Assembly: GCA_910584255.1 (NCBI GenBank)
Contig: CAJTXV010000002.1
Coordinates: forward strand, 39,128-103,127
DNA: 64,000 nt
Source of the DNA: an uncultured Bacilli bacterium
Lineage (GTDB): Bacteria; Bacillota_I; Bacilli_A; RF39; UBA660
Reading direction: 5' to 3'
Positions 7,922 through 16,821 of this stretch are shown here, piece by piece. The stretch's first letter is position 1. The number at the start of each line of letters is the position of its first letter. Under the pieces are notes generated by a model. That model did no database searches and was not told the origin of the DNA. It saw nothing but the letters and a program-made list of their open reading frames with translations. The translations under genes and the position numbers were made by a program.

Positions 7922-7955
7922 AGTATAACATAATTAGGTCAAAAGAAAAAACTTC
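7922..7955 (-). repeat. 34-bp direct repeat, right copy
   Basis: Second copy of the repeat at 7363-7396, one mismatch. On the minus strand it follows the hairpin CTTCGTAGTGGAAG plus T-run that ends the ABC exporter operon, and it carries an extended -10 (TGTTATACT) that could drive the Ig-like gene. Confidence 0.85.
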
Positions 7956-8056
7956 CACTACGAAGTCTATTTCTTAAAAATATTTATCTTATCATTTTAA
8001 AACCACCAGAATCATTAGGCTCAATTCCAATAGAATTTTCCAAATTCTTCCATTTT

Positions 8057-9100
8057 CTATTCTTCATTTAGAATTTTCACTACATCTACTTTTTTTATTT
8101 TAAAAAATATAGGAATATAATTAATTATCAGTAATACAATACTACCTAAACATAGAAATAAATAATTACTGAGAAATCGACATTTCTTAGAAAACAATAT
8201 GTAATCAGTAAGTAATATAAAGTTTGATAAATAAATCATAATTACAAATATTAACACTGATAGAGCCATCGAAATGAGTAATAAGATTAATATTTTTGAA
8301 ATAATCAAAAAACCTATATTCCAATCACTATACCCTATAGCCTTTAAAATAGCTATATTTTTAGACTCCATATGAAAAAAATTTTTAATAATATAAATTA
8401 TAAATATAAAATTAAAAACAATTATAGCATATATAAATTTCTCTAGCATCGAAATAAAACTTTGCATTTTATTATATTCACTTACCCCATTGGTATTTTC
8501 GAGGGTCGCAATATACCCTTTTTCAGAAAAATAATCAATATTCTTTTGCGCATATTTATAATTATCCGCTATCAAAACATAATATCCAATGTTAAGATTA
8601 TTATTAATTAGTAGTTCGTCTAATAATCCACGCGAAATTATAATATTTTTTGAATCACTAACACCTACTACCTTAAAAGTGTACTCTACTCGATTAATTT
8701 GAACATTAATAGATTCATCAAGATAATTACTTAACTCTTTTGGAACAATAATCTCATTTTTAAGACGAATCTCTTTTCCTTGAAGCAATTGATATTCATA
8801 AGCAGTAACGTAACCAAAATCCAAGTTAAATTTACCTAAAGAGCCATTTAAATATGTATATGGATAATAGTCTACAATATTAGGAGTCGTTTTAATATAA
8901 TCCAACGTATCTTCCCCAGTATTAATAACTATTAATTTCCGATTAAAGATTTCAGTCCCTAGCCCATTTTCTAATATATCTTGGTAATACTCCTTTGTAT
9001 TTACTAAAACTAGCATAATCATAAAACATAAAATAAACATAGCCAAAAGTATTCCATACCTTTTTTTGCATTTTAAAATATTAGTTATGAAAGAAATCAT
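8057..9100 (-). CDS. FtsX/MacB-type ABC permease subunit (intact half)
   Basis: A 347-residue membrane protein with one N-terminal helix (about 17-35), an extracellular domain of about 190 residues, and three helices in the C-terminal 130 residues. This is the FtsX/MacB layout of exporters that move peptides or lipoproteins or confer peptide resistance. A conserved-looking KNIAILKAIGYS precedes the second helix, as in FtsX permeases. Its ATG overlaps the stop of the upstream permease by four bases. It is intact, but its partner permease and ATPase carry nonsense codons, so it probably lacks a working complex. Confidence 0.7.
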   Translation of the reverse strand: MISFITNILKCKKRYGILLAMFILCFMIMLVLVNTKEYYQDILENGLGTEIFNRKLIVINTGEDTLDYIKTTPNIVDYYPYTYLNGSLGKFNLDFGYVTAYEYQLLQGKEIRLKNEIIVPKELSNYLDESINVQINRVEYTFKVVGVSDSKNIIISRGLLDELLINNNLNIGYYVLIADNYKYAQKNIDYFSEKGYIATLENTNGVSEYNKMQSFISMLEKFIYAIIVFNFIFIIYIIKNFFHMESKNIAILKAIGYSDWNIGFLIISKILILLLISMALSVLIFVIMIYLSNFILLTDYILFSKKCRFLSNYLFLCLGSIVLLIINYIPIFFKIKKVDVVKILNEE

Positions 9101-10293
9101 TTTATATTTACCTCATCAGTACTAAGTTTAATACACCCTAAAATAGAAACAATGAAAGAAGTAATCATAGCTAAAGGAATAATACTCCATAAAGAATTAT
9201 AATTCATAACAAGTTCAAATTTAGAAAAAATCAATGGTTTAAAGTATATTATAAAATCTAAAATATTCTTCATAAATATAGATAAAATCAATGTTATAAC
9301 AGAACTAAAAATGATAAGAATGAAATTCGCAATAATATTAACAAAACAAATCTTTCTCTTTGTATAACCTAAAAAATATAACAGATTATAATATTTATAA
9401 TTATCAAAGAATTGCTTAATCAAAACTAGAAATATCAAAACAAAAATAGCAACATTTAGAACAATGTTTATAGTAGAAATATTAGAAGCAATTTTATCAA
9501 ATTGATCATAAGCAGGAATTACAATTGTGTCTATCATAGAATAGTTGAAATGCTCTAATTCTTTTTTTACAGATTCCATATTTTTATATTGATCCACTTA
9601 AACATAGAAAACAGCTGCCTCTTCGTAATTTTGTTCCATAATTATATTACCTGAAGAAGTATCCATTCCATTCATATATATAGCACTTAAAGTATCCTCT
9701 TTTACATAACAGACATTTTCGTCTATTGAAGTAACACTATTTTTATATATCCCTATTAATTTTAATGACAACTCCAAATTTTCATTCATAGTATTATAAT
9801 CCATATATTTTAATGTGATTTTTTTATTTAAATACGGTTTTAAATTTACCATATCAAAGCGATTATATTTTTTTAAATTAGCACCCATCGGCAAAAAGTT
9901 TTCAGGACAAATAATATAATATGCATTATTATCATTAGGAAAAGAACTCCTCTCTACAATTTGGGGAAGACTTCCATTTGTAGCAGCACGTAAATTAATT
10001 CGTCCATCTCTTTTATTATCCTTTTTGAATTGTTCAATAATTGCCCCGTTCTGCCATGTCGTATTATGAAAAACTCCAACCACATGTTCTATTTTTTCTA
10101 ATTCATTTCGCACTTGATTCCTAAAATCATCAATAGGAACTTGTTCCGCATTTATTTTAGAAACCCAGTAAGTATTATTATACATATCTTCACGAATATC
10201 CCCATAATATCCATTATAACTTGTATCATAATATGTTTTAACAATAATTGTAAGAGACATAATAATACCAATTCAAATGAAGGTAAATATCAT
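9097..10293 (-). pseudogene. FtsX-type ABC permease with two in-frame stops
   Basis: A frame of about 398 codons beginning ATG at 10293, overlapping the ATPase stop (ATGA). It has a TGA at codon 7 (10273-10275), inside the first membrane helix (MIFTFI-stop-IGIIMSLTIIV), and a TAA at 9598-9600 that separates the extracellular domain from the C-terminal three-helix block. The protein on either side stays in the same frame and matches the FtsX layout of the next gene. Core genes here use TGG for Trp, so recoding of TGA is unlikely. Confidence 0.75.
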
Positions 10294-11009
10294 AGTTTTT
10301 TTCTAAACATTGGTTTTAGGAGAGCTAATTTTTCTTGCATATTAACCCCCCCATTTTTAATTTCTATCACTTCATCTGCATATTTTACTGTTTTCTCACT
10401 ATGACTAACAACAATTACACACTTACAATTTTGAGCTAATTTTTTTAAGATTTTTAAGATATTATCTTCATTCTCTGAATCTAAAGAACCAGTAGGTTCA
10501 TCTGCTAAAATAATGGTAGGATCATTAATCAATGCTCTTGCAAGCGCAACCTTCTGTTGTTCACCACCACTTAATTCTTTGGGATAATGCACTTACCTAT
10601 CTTTTAAATCCATGTTTTTAAGTAAAGCAAGAGCTTTTTCCTTAATCTCTTTTTTCGTTTTAGTCCTATCTAAGTATGCAGGAAGCATTACATTTTCTAA
10701 AGCAGTCATTGTTGGTATTAGATAAAAAGATTGAAACACAAAGCCAATTTTTTTATTTCTTAGAATTGATTTCTGCTTGCTATTTAATTTTGAAATTTCT
10801 TGATTATCAATAATTAGTTGTCCTGCATCATAACACTTTAACAAACCAAGGATCTCTACTAAAGTAGTTTTTCCAGCACCACTTTTTCCATTCACACAAT
10901 AAAATATACCTGCATTAAATTGATAGTTTACATGATCTAAAATAACTATTTTTTCCTTTTTCTTTAAATAGGTTTTTGTTAAATTTTTAACTTTTAAAAC
11001 TTCATTCAT
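10290..11009 (-). pseudogene. ABC exporter ATPase with in-frame stop
   Basis: A MacB/LolD-type ATPase of about 239 codons. Walker A is GKSGAGKTT (about residues 41-49), the Q-loop is FVFQSFYL, the signature is LSGGEQQKVALARAL, Walker B is TIILADEPT, and the H-loop is VVSHS. An in-frame TAA at 10593-10595 lies just before HYPKELSGGEQQ, where this family normally has a leucine, so a single substitution explains it. The C-terminal half could be restarted from the adjacent GTG, but it would lack Walker A. Confidence 0.85.
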
Positions 11010-11041
11010 ACTTCTCCCCTAAATAATCAGAACCCAATAAT

Positions 11042-11084
11042 GATATAGTAAAGCAATCTTAATTTAAAATTGCTTTACTATATC
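11042..11084. repeat. Perfect 16-bp inverted repeat
   Basis: GATATAGTAAAGCAAT and its exact complement lie 11 bases apart, between the secreted-protein gene terminator and the ABC ATPase. The minus-strand 3' flank is ATTATTGGG, so it is not an intrinsic terminator. It could be an mRNA-stabilising hairpin or an operator. Confidence 0.8.
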
Positions 11085-11106
11085 AAAAAAGGCTAAAACC
11101 TTTTTT
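11085..11106 (-). terminator. Terminator of the secreted-protein gene
   Basis: The minus strand reads AAAAAAGG-TTTTAG-CCTTTTTT, an 8-bp stem ending in Ts, a few bases past the stop at 11115. Confidence 0.7.
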
Positions 11107-11114
11107 GAAAATAA

Positions 11115-11516
11115 CTAATTAACGTCTGAATATAGCCAATAACCACTCCAGTCAGCATAACTCAAACTTGTTTCTTGTTTTTTTCCATAAAGACGTAACA
11201 ACCAGCTTCCTACTCCAACATAACCACGTTCAAAACTAACATGCCCTGCTTGTCCAACATCTTGCTTAAATCCAATTTTTTGAACATAAGAATTGCCAGA
11301 AAAAAGATACGCACGAATATAAGCCCCAGGTGTACCAGCACCATATCCGTTACTAGTAATCGTAGATGCGAGATATGCTTTAGAAGCAGAATAGTTCTTT
11401 GAAATAACCGTATTCGGTGTTACATTTATTTGAGCTCTTGAACTCGCAGAAACTACCATTACTCCAGCAAACATAATCATTGTTACAATAGATAAAGCTA
11501 AAAACTTTTTCTTCAT
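11115..11516 (-). CDS. Secreted protein beside an ABC exporter; bacteriocin-like candidate
   Basis: A 133-residue protein with a clear Sec signal peptide (MKKK, hydrophobic core to about residue 22, then a VSASSRA cleavage region) and a mature domain rich in Gly, Ser, Tyr and Ala with no cysteine. The C-terminus is aromatic (DWSGYWLYSD), echoed by the secreted protein at 36996-37403 (SYWGFWFWD). It lies directly upstream of an ABC ATPase/FtsX permease set, the usual setting of lactococcin-972-type bacteriocins and their immunity transporters. I do not claim that family from the sequence. Confidence 0.6.
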   Translation of the reverse strand: MKKKFLALSIVTMIMFAGVMVVSASSRAQINVTPNTVISKNYSASKAYLASTITSNGYGAGTPGAYIRAYLFSGNSYVQKIGFKQDVGQAGHVSFERGYVGVGSWLLRLYGKKQETSLSYADWSGYWLYSDVN

Positions 11517-11797
11517 ACTTTTACTTCCTTTTTTTTATTTATAACAAACATTTCTATAAACCGTACGCATTTTGTAAAAACATTGTTACCTAAAGTTATA
11601 AATCTATCTCTATCGGAATCTTCTACAAAAATTGACAAATTCCTTACATTGAATACTTAAACAATAACATATTTTTATTTTAAAAATTCTAAAAAGTGAT
11701 ATTTTGTAAATTTTTGGTAAGATTTAGAAATATTTACTATAAATCTATCTTTAAAAAGAAATATTCTAAACATTAAAATTGATTAAAAAAAGAGAAC

Positions 11798-12496
11798 CTA
11801 ATTATCCTGGTCTCTTCCGATTAAAATTAAAACATATCTTAAAATTTCAAGTAAAGTAGTCGCAAGTCCCGCAACATAAGTCATGGCTGCTGCTTTTAAC
11901 ATTTCTTCACTACCCGTATGTTCCTTCTTATCTAAAATCTTCATTTTATCTAAGTATACAAGAGCTCTTTTCGATGCATCAAACTCAACTGGTAGTGTGA
12001 TTAATTGAAATAATAAAATCACTAAAAGTAAACCAATTCCACCCCATGCAAGATCTAACATATTAAAGAAAAATCCAATCATGATGGCAAGATAACCAAA
12101 CTTAGAAGCAAAACCAACAAGTGGAAAAATAAATCCACGAAGACGAATGAAAAAGTATCCTTCCTTATCTTGAATTGCATGTCCTACTTCATGAGCTGCA
12201 ACAGAAACAGAGGCAATACTTTCCCCATGATAAATATCACTAGATAAACGAACTACTTTTCGGTTTGGGTCATAATAATCCGTTAAAGTTCCTTTTACCT
12301 CTGTAACATAAATATCAGAGAGTCCATTTTCATCTAGAATCATACGAGCAACTTCTTGACCTGATAATCCCTTTTTATTTTTAACTTGTCTATAATTTTT
12401 ATATTTATTATTTACAAAGTATTCGGCAATTAAGGTAATCACTACCCCAATAAGAACAAGTCCATATCCTATAAAATCATAACTATAATATGGCAT
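11798..12496 (-). CDS. yugP: Zinc metallopeptidase, YugP family
   Basis: A 232-residue membrane protease. The zinc motif AAHEVGHAIQ (about residues 101-110) is preceded by an LSGQEVARMIL segment and the VEVKGTLTDYYDP..K.V.LS..IYHG.S motif of the YugP family. An N-terminal membrane helix, two central helices and an amphipathic C-terminal segment are present; VEFDASKRAL supplies a likely third zinc ligand. Substrates are not established. It follows cysS by 11 bases and probably shares its transcript. Confidence 0.9.
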   Translation of the reverse strand: MPYYSYDFIGYGLVLIGVVITLIAEYFVNNKYKNYRQVKNKKGLSGQEVARMILDENGLSDIYVTEVKGTLTDYYDPNRKVVRLSSDIYHGESIASVSVAAHEVGHAIQDKEGYFFIRLRGFIFPLVGFASKFGYLAIMIGFFFNMLDLAWGGIGLLLVILLFQLITLPVEFDASKRALVYLDKMKILDKKEHTGSEEMLKAAAMTYVAGLATTLLEILRYVLILIGRDQDN

Positions 12497-12507
12497 ATTA
12501 CCCCTCC

Positions 12508-13902
12508 TTATAAAAGCTCATAAGTAGTACCATCACGACTATCTATTAAACGAATCCCTTTTTCTAATAATTCATCACGAATAGAATCAGCCTTCTCGTA
12601 ATCTTTATTCTGTTTCGCAGAGTTTCTCTCTTCAATCTTAGTTTGAATATAACATTCTAAGTCTTGATCTACTTCATCTACATCAGTTGTTAAATCTAAA
12701 GATAATACTTTATCAAAATCTTCAATTAAATAAAGTTTCGTAAAATCTGTTAATTCTTCATCTTTTAAAACATCATATACCAGTGTCAACATACTAGATG
12801 TATTTAAGTCATTAGAAATTGCATCTTTAAATGCATTTTGATAAAAATCAATTTTTCCTTCTTTTAAATCTGGTGTACGATCTAATTTTTCAATTCTCTT
12901 CTTTAATTTTGTATAAGCCTGTGCTGCCTGATCAAGTGCTTCATATGTAAATGTTAACACCTTTCGATAATGGCTTCCTAAACAGAAATAGCGATAACAA
13001 AGAGGGTCATACCCTTTTTCTTCTAAAAGAGAAACTGTTAAAAATTCACCATTCGATTTACTCATTTTACCACTTTGATCATTTAAATGTTCCCCATGAA
13101 CCCAGTAGCTACACCATTTATGTCCAAAATAAGCTTCACTTTGCGCTATCTCATTAGTGTGATGAGGGAAAATGTTATCAACACCACCACAATGAATATC
13201 TAAATATTCTCCCAAAAATTTTCCACTAATACCACTACATTCAATATGCCATCCAGGATATCCAACTCCCCAAGGAGAATCCCATTTCATCTCTTGATTA
13301 GAAAATTTACTAACCGTAAACCATAACCCAAAGTCACCAGGATTTCTTTTTGATTTATCTTCTTCTACTGTTTCACGAACTCCTACATACAAATCTTCTG
13401 GATTTTTCCCAGATAATTGATAATAATCTTTTGCTTTACTAATATCAAAATACACGTTACCATCTGAAATATAGGCATATCCATCTTGTAACATTTTCTC
13501 AATCATTTTAATATAGGTATCAATATGATGACTTGCTGGTTCTACAGTGATTGGTTTTTGAATATTCAACTTTTCACAATCCAAAAAGAAAGCATCTGTA
13601 TAAAACTCTGCAATTTCATGAACAGTCTTCCCTTCCCTATGTGCACCCTTTTCCATTTTATCTTCGCCTTCATCAGCATCACTAGTCAAATGTCCAACAT
13701 CTGTAATATTCATCACACGCTTCACATCATAACCTAAATAACGAAGTCCCTTTTCTAAAACATCTTCAAAAATATAAGTACGTAAGTTTCCAATATGAGC
13801 ATAATGGTAAACTGTAGGTCCACAAGTATAAAGACGAACAACGCCTTCCTCTCTTGGAACAAACTCTTCGACTTGACGACTCAATGTATTATATAATTTC
13901 AT
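12508..13902 (-). CDS. cysS: Cysteinyl-tRNA synthetase
   Basis: A 464-residue class I synthetase that charges tRNA-Cys. It shows the zinc Cys (RLYTCGPTVY), the HIGH equivalent (YAHIGNLRTY), the second zinc cluster (GWHIECSGIS, then HCGGVDNIFPHHTNE) and the KMSKS loop (SGKMSKSNG). The length is normal. No T-box precedes it; a vegetative promoter does. In B. subtilis it directly precedes mrnC; here yugP and an accessory island intervene. Confidence 0.98.
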   Translation of the reverse strand: MKLYNTLSRQVEEFVPREEGVVRLYTCGPTVYHYAHIGNLRTYIFEDVLEKGLRYLGYDVKRVMNITDVGHLTSDADEGEDKMEKGAHREGKTVHEIAEFYTDAFFLDCEKLNIQKPITVEPASHHIDTYIKMIEKMLQDGYAYISDGNVYFDISKAKDYYQLSGKNPEDLYVGVRETVEEDKSKRNPGDFGLWFTVSKFSNQEMKWDSPWGVGYPGWHIECSGISGKFLGEYLDIHCGGVDNIFPHHTNEIAQSEAYFGHKWCSYWVHGEHLNDQSGKMSKSNGEFLTVSLLEEKGYDPLCYRYFCLGSHYRKVLTFTYEALDQAAQAYTKLKKRIEKLDRTPDLKEGKIDFYQNAFKDAISNDLNTSSMLTLVYDVLKDEELTDFTKLYLIEDFDKVLSLDLTTDVDEVDQDLECYIQTKIEERNSAKQNKDYEKADSIRDELLEKGIRLIDSRDGTTYELL

Positions 13903-13965
13903 ATTTCCTCCTACTACATAATATCAAATAATTATGGGATTATTATGGTTTTTGAATTCAAATTT

Positions 13966-13995
13966 ATTATAACACGCATCTAGTAGATTCGTAAA
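13966..13995 (-). promoter_or_regulatory. SigA-type promoter of cysS
   Basis: The minus strand has TTTACG (13990-13995), 18 bases, then TATAAT (13966-13971) preceded by TG. The -35 is weak and the -10 perfect. Confidence 0.5.
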
Positions 13996-14020
13996 CGAAA
14001 GATAAAAGAAAAAGGGAAAA

Positions 14021-16321
14021 TCAAATGCTCCCTATATGAACGTGATTTTGCCCTAATAATATTTTTTCTATGACATAAGAATCAACTTTATCTTCAATAA
14101 TTTTTCGAATCTTTCTAGCTCCAAACTCTTGATAATCTGAAAGATTCACAATTTGAGAAGTCATTTTGGAACCAAACTGTAACTGAATTCCTTTTTCTTT
14201 AAATTTACTTTTAACATCCTTTAATTGTTTTTTTATGATTTTTTCAATAACATTAGATGATAACGTAGAAAATTCAATAATTTTTCCAATTCGATTCACA
14301 AGTTCTACAGACATAAATTCTTGAATATCACATTCCGTCTTTTTAAGAGATGTAGAAAATCCAAGAGGCTTTCCATTAGAACCTAAATTGGAAGTCATAA
14401 TAATAATATGATGTGTAAAAGAGACTGAATTTCCCTTAGAATCCATGAGGCACCCATCTTCTAAGATTTGTAAGAAAAGATTTAAAACACTTGGATGCGC
14501 TTTTTCTATTTCATCAAATAAAATCACTGCATGAGGTTTATCCCTAATTTCTTCTAGCCGATTATGACAATCATCATACCCAACATACCCAGGATTAGAA
14601 CCAATAATTTTAGAAATAGAACTGCTATCAGAATATTCACTCATATCAAAACGAATAAAGTTTCCCTCTCCAAATAAAAGATTACTATATTGTTCCGCAA
14701 GAATTGTTTTTCCAACCCCTGTCGGTCCTACAAATAAGAAAGAAGAAGGTCTCTTGGAATCAGAAAATCCAAGTTTGATTCTCTTTGTTACTTTGATAAG
14801 TTCATCAATCGCAGAATCCTGTCCTTTAATTTCCTGCTTTAATTTTTTTTCTAAGCGTGTAAAAAGTCCATGCTGTAAATGATTCATTTCATAAATCGGA
14901 ATTTTTGTTTTACGGCTGATAACTTGAAAAACATCTTCTAATTTTACTGATTTCAAATAAGTATGATGATTCATCTTTAACTCTAAAGAATTAATTTTAC
15001 TAGTTAATTCCTTTTCTTTTTGTTTTAAACTAGATGCCTCTTGGAACTTTTGACTAATGATACATTTACTTTTTTCTTTTAATAAATCTTCCAATTGCTC
15101 CTGATATTCACTTAGTAATTTTCCTTTTCTATTTTTAGAAAGAGAAACACGTGAACAGACTTCATCTAAGATATCTAGAGATTTATCAGGCTGCTTTCTA
15201 ATATTCACATAACGATTTGTTAAAGAAATAATATTCTTCAAAATAGAATCAGATACTTGCACATGATGATACTCTTCATATAAAGGGCGAAGCTTCGTCA
15301 AGATTTCATAGACAGTTTCATCCGTCGGTTCTTCGATAAAAACACTTTGAAATCTACGGTCAATCGCCTTATCTTTTTCAATCGATTGTTTATACTCATC
15401 CGTTGTTGTTGCACCAATTAAGTGAATTTTACCACGAGCAAGTGCTGGTTTAAAGATATTAGCAGCATCAATCGCACCTTCGGCACCTCCTGCGCCCATC
15501 AATGTATGAATTTCATCGATAAATAGTAAAATACTATCGTCTTTTTCAATTTCCTCAATCATTTTAGTAATACGTTCTTCAAATTCACCACGATATTTAG
15601 TACCAGCAACTAAAGAAGCAATAGATACAGATAAAATTCGCTTTCCAAGTAATTGATCAGGAACCTGATGCTGTATAATTCTTCTAGCTAGTTCCTCTAC
15701 AATTGCCGTCTTTCCAACCCCAGCATCTCCAATTAGTAAAGGATTATTTTTAGTACGCCTACAAAGAATCTCCATTACCCTAGATAATTCATCTTCCCTA
15801 CCAATCACAGGATCTAGATGATTGAAGGATGCTTCTTTTGTTAAATCTAACCCAAATTCTTCGATTAATAGTTTTTTATTTCCCTTTTTCTTGCGAATAA
15901 TCACCTTACCAGAAAAGTATTCCTGAAGTTCAAGCATATCTACATCCATTTGATTTAGAATCCGAATAGCTACTCCTTCTCCTTCTTCTAAAACTGCTAA
16001 AAATAATTGATCACTAGTAACTTCACCATTATTTGTTTCTTTCCCCAGTAGGATAGCTGTTTCAATTACTCGTTTTAAAAGTGGTGTAAATAGAAACCAA
16101 CCATTTTCTTCTTTTCCAACACCAATTTGTTCTACCACTTGTTCATAGAATCCTTGATATGTAATATGAAATTCCCCTAATTTCTTTTTCAATTCTGGAT
16201 TATTTTTTAAAATAGATAAAACTAAATGTTCACTACCAACATAAGGATGCTTTAAATTCTGCATTTCTCTTTTTGCGCCAAGCAAAACTTTTTGAGCTTC
16301 TTCACTAAACTTAGAAAACAT
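14021..16321 (-). CDS. clpC: ATP-dependent Clp protease ATP-binding subunit ClpC
   Basis: A 766-residue Hsp100 unfoldase that feeds ClpP. Two Clp N-repeats lie in residues 1-140; the first AAA domain has GDAGVGKTA and LLFIDEIHTLMGAGGAEGA; a short M-domain (about 405-455, coiled) marks ClpC rather than ClpA; the second AAA domain has GPTGVGKT and VILFDEIEKAHP. The C-terminal D2-small domain is present. The usual ctsR-mcsA-mcsB partners are absent, and I see no CtsR heptad operator upstream. The start at 16321 has TAGGAGGG. Confidence 0.93.
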   Translation of the reverse strand: MFSKFSEEAQKVLLGAKREMQNLKHPYVGSEHLVLSILKNNPELKKKLGEFHITYQGFYEQVVEQIGVGKEENGWFLFTPLLKRVIETAILLGKETNNGEVTSDQLFLAVLEEGEGVAIRILNQMDVDMLELQEYFSGKVIIRKKKGNKKLLIEEFGLDLTKEASFNHLDPVIGREDELSRVMEILCRRTKNNPLLIGDAGVGKTAIVEELARRIIQHQVPDQLLGKRILSVSIASLVAGTKYRGEFEERITKMIEEIEKDDSILLFIDEIHTLMGAGGAEGAIDAANIFKPALARGKIHLIGATTTDEYKQSIEKDKAIDRRFQSVFIEEPTDETVYEILTKLRPLYEEYHHVQVSDSILKNIISLTNRYVNIRKQPDKSLDILDEVCSRVSLSKNRKGKLLSEYQEQLEDLLKEKSKCIISQKFQEASSLKQKEKELTSKINSLELKMNHHTYLKSVKLEDVFQVISRKTKIPIYEMNHLQHGLFTRLEKKLKQEIKGQDSAIDELIKVTKRIKLGFSDSKRPSSFLFVGPTGVGKTILAEQYSNLLFGEGNFIRFDMSEYSDSSSISKIIGSNPGYVGYDDCHNRLEEIRDKPHAVILFDEIEKAHPSVLNLFLQILEDGCLMDSKGNSVSFTHHIIIMTSNLGSNGKPLGFSTSLKKTECDIQEFMSVELVNRIGKIIEFSTLSSNVIEKIIKKQLKDVKSKFKEKGIQLQFGSKMTSQIVNLSDYQEFGARKIRKIIEDKVDSYVIEKILLGQNHVHIGSI

Positions 16322-16388
16322 AATAATCCCTCCTATTTACAGTCTATGATTATTATGTTAATTTTAGAATACTTTTAAACAATAAAAA

Positions 16389-16409
16389 GAAAAAAGAGCC
16401 AAAGCTCTT
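16389..16409 (-). terminator. Terminator after the 100-residue orphan
   Basis: Minus strand AAGAGC-TTTG-GCTCTT followed by a T-run, immediately after the stop at 16416. Confidence 0.8.
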
Positions 16410-16415
16410 AATATT

Positions 16416-16718
16416 CTAACGAACAGGTACACCAAATTCAGGAAAAACCTTTTGATTAGTTTTCCTATTTTGATAAGCCTTTACTTTTACAGCTACATCA
16501 TTCTCATATAATAAACCATATTCTGAATAACTAAGTAAATGATATCCAGGTGGACAATAAACATTCGAAGTAGTCATATCACAAAATGATCCATTGTTAT
16601 TGCTAGGGAAAATAAATTTATTACTATTAAAACCACTATAAGAGACCAAAATATAATGCTTACCAGATCGAAGGACAACTTCTCCTAAATAAATATTTTT
16701 TGCTTTTCTACCAAACAT
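16416..16718 (-). CDS. Hypothetical 100-residue protein
   Basis: It has a good ribosome binding site (AAGGGAG, 7-8 bases before ATG) and its own terminator, so it is probably a real single gene. It has no signal peptide. The sequence predicts mostly beta strand (YLGEVVLRSGKHYILVSYSGF...) with two central cysteines (SFCDMTT--VYCPPGY). No family recognised. It is separated from clpC by about 95 bases. Confidence 0.55.
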   Translation of the reverse strand: MFGRKAKNIYLGEVVLRSGKHYILVSYSGFNSNKFIFPSNNNGSFCDMTTSNVYCPPGYHLLSYSEYGLLYENDVAVKVKAYQNRKTNQKVFPEFGVPVR

Positions 16719-16774
16719 ATAATTCGCTCCCTTAAATTACTACATATAATAACATAAAATAGCAAAAATGTAAA

Positions 16775-16801
16775 GAAAAAAGATAGAACCAATGTCCTAT
16801 C
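16775..16801 (-). terminator. Terminator after the YfcC-like carrier
   Basis: Minus strand GATAG-10 bases-CTATC followed by six Ts, about 20 bases past the stop at 16822. Confidence 0.65.
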
Positions 16802-16821
16802 CTTTCTAAACTACCACGATT

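Noticed and set aside
9097..11009. Reading the in-frame TGA as Trp (Mycoplasma-type code)
   Set aside because: Trp is encoded by TGG in core genes such as nusG, TGA ends core genes such as rlmB and yabG at the right place, and the neighbouring interruptions are TAA.
11598..11755. Repeated TATAAATCTATCT in the gap upstream of the secreted-protein gene
   Set aside because: Only two 13-base copies in very AT-rich DNA, about 140 bases apart; chance cannot be excluded and no function is suggested.
13903..14020. T-box upstream of cysS
   Set aside because: No GGTGG-ACCGCG element and the gap is too short; only the 46 kb leader has T-box motifs.
15140..15165. Third parS-like site (CACGTG inside clpC)
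   Set aside because: The CACGTG core is present, but the flanks are AAA/AAC rather than the required GTTT/AAAC palindrome arms.
16322..16400. CtsR operator before clpC
   Set aside because: No tandem GGTCAAA-type heptads are visible, and ctsR is not adjacent.
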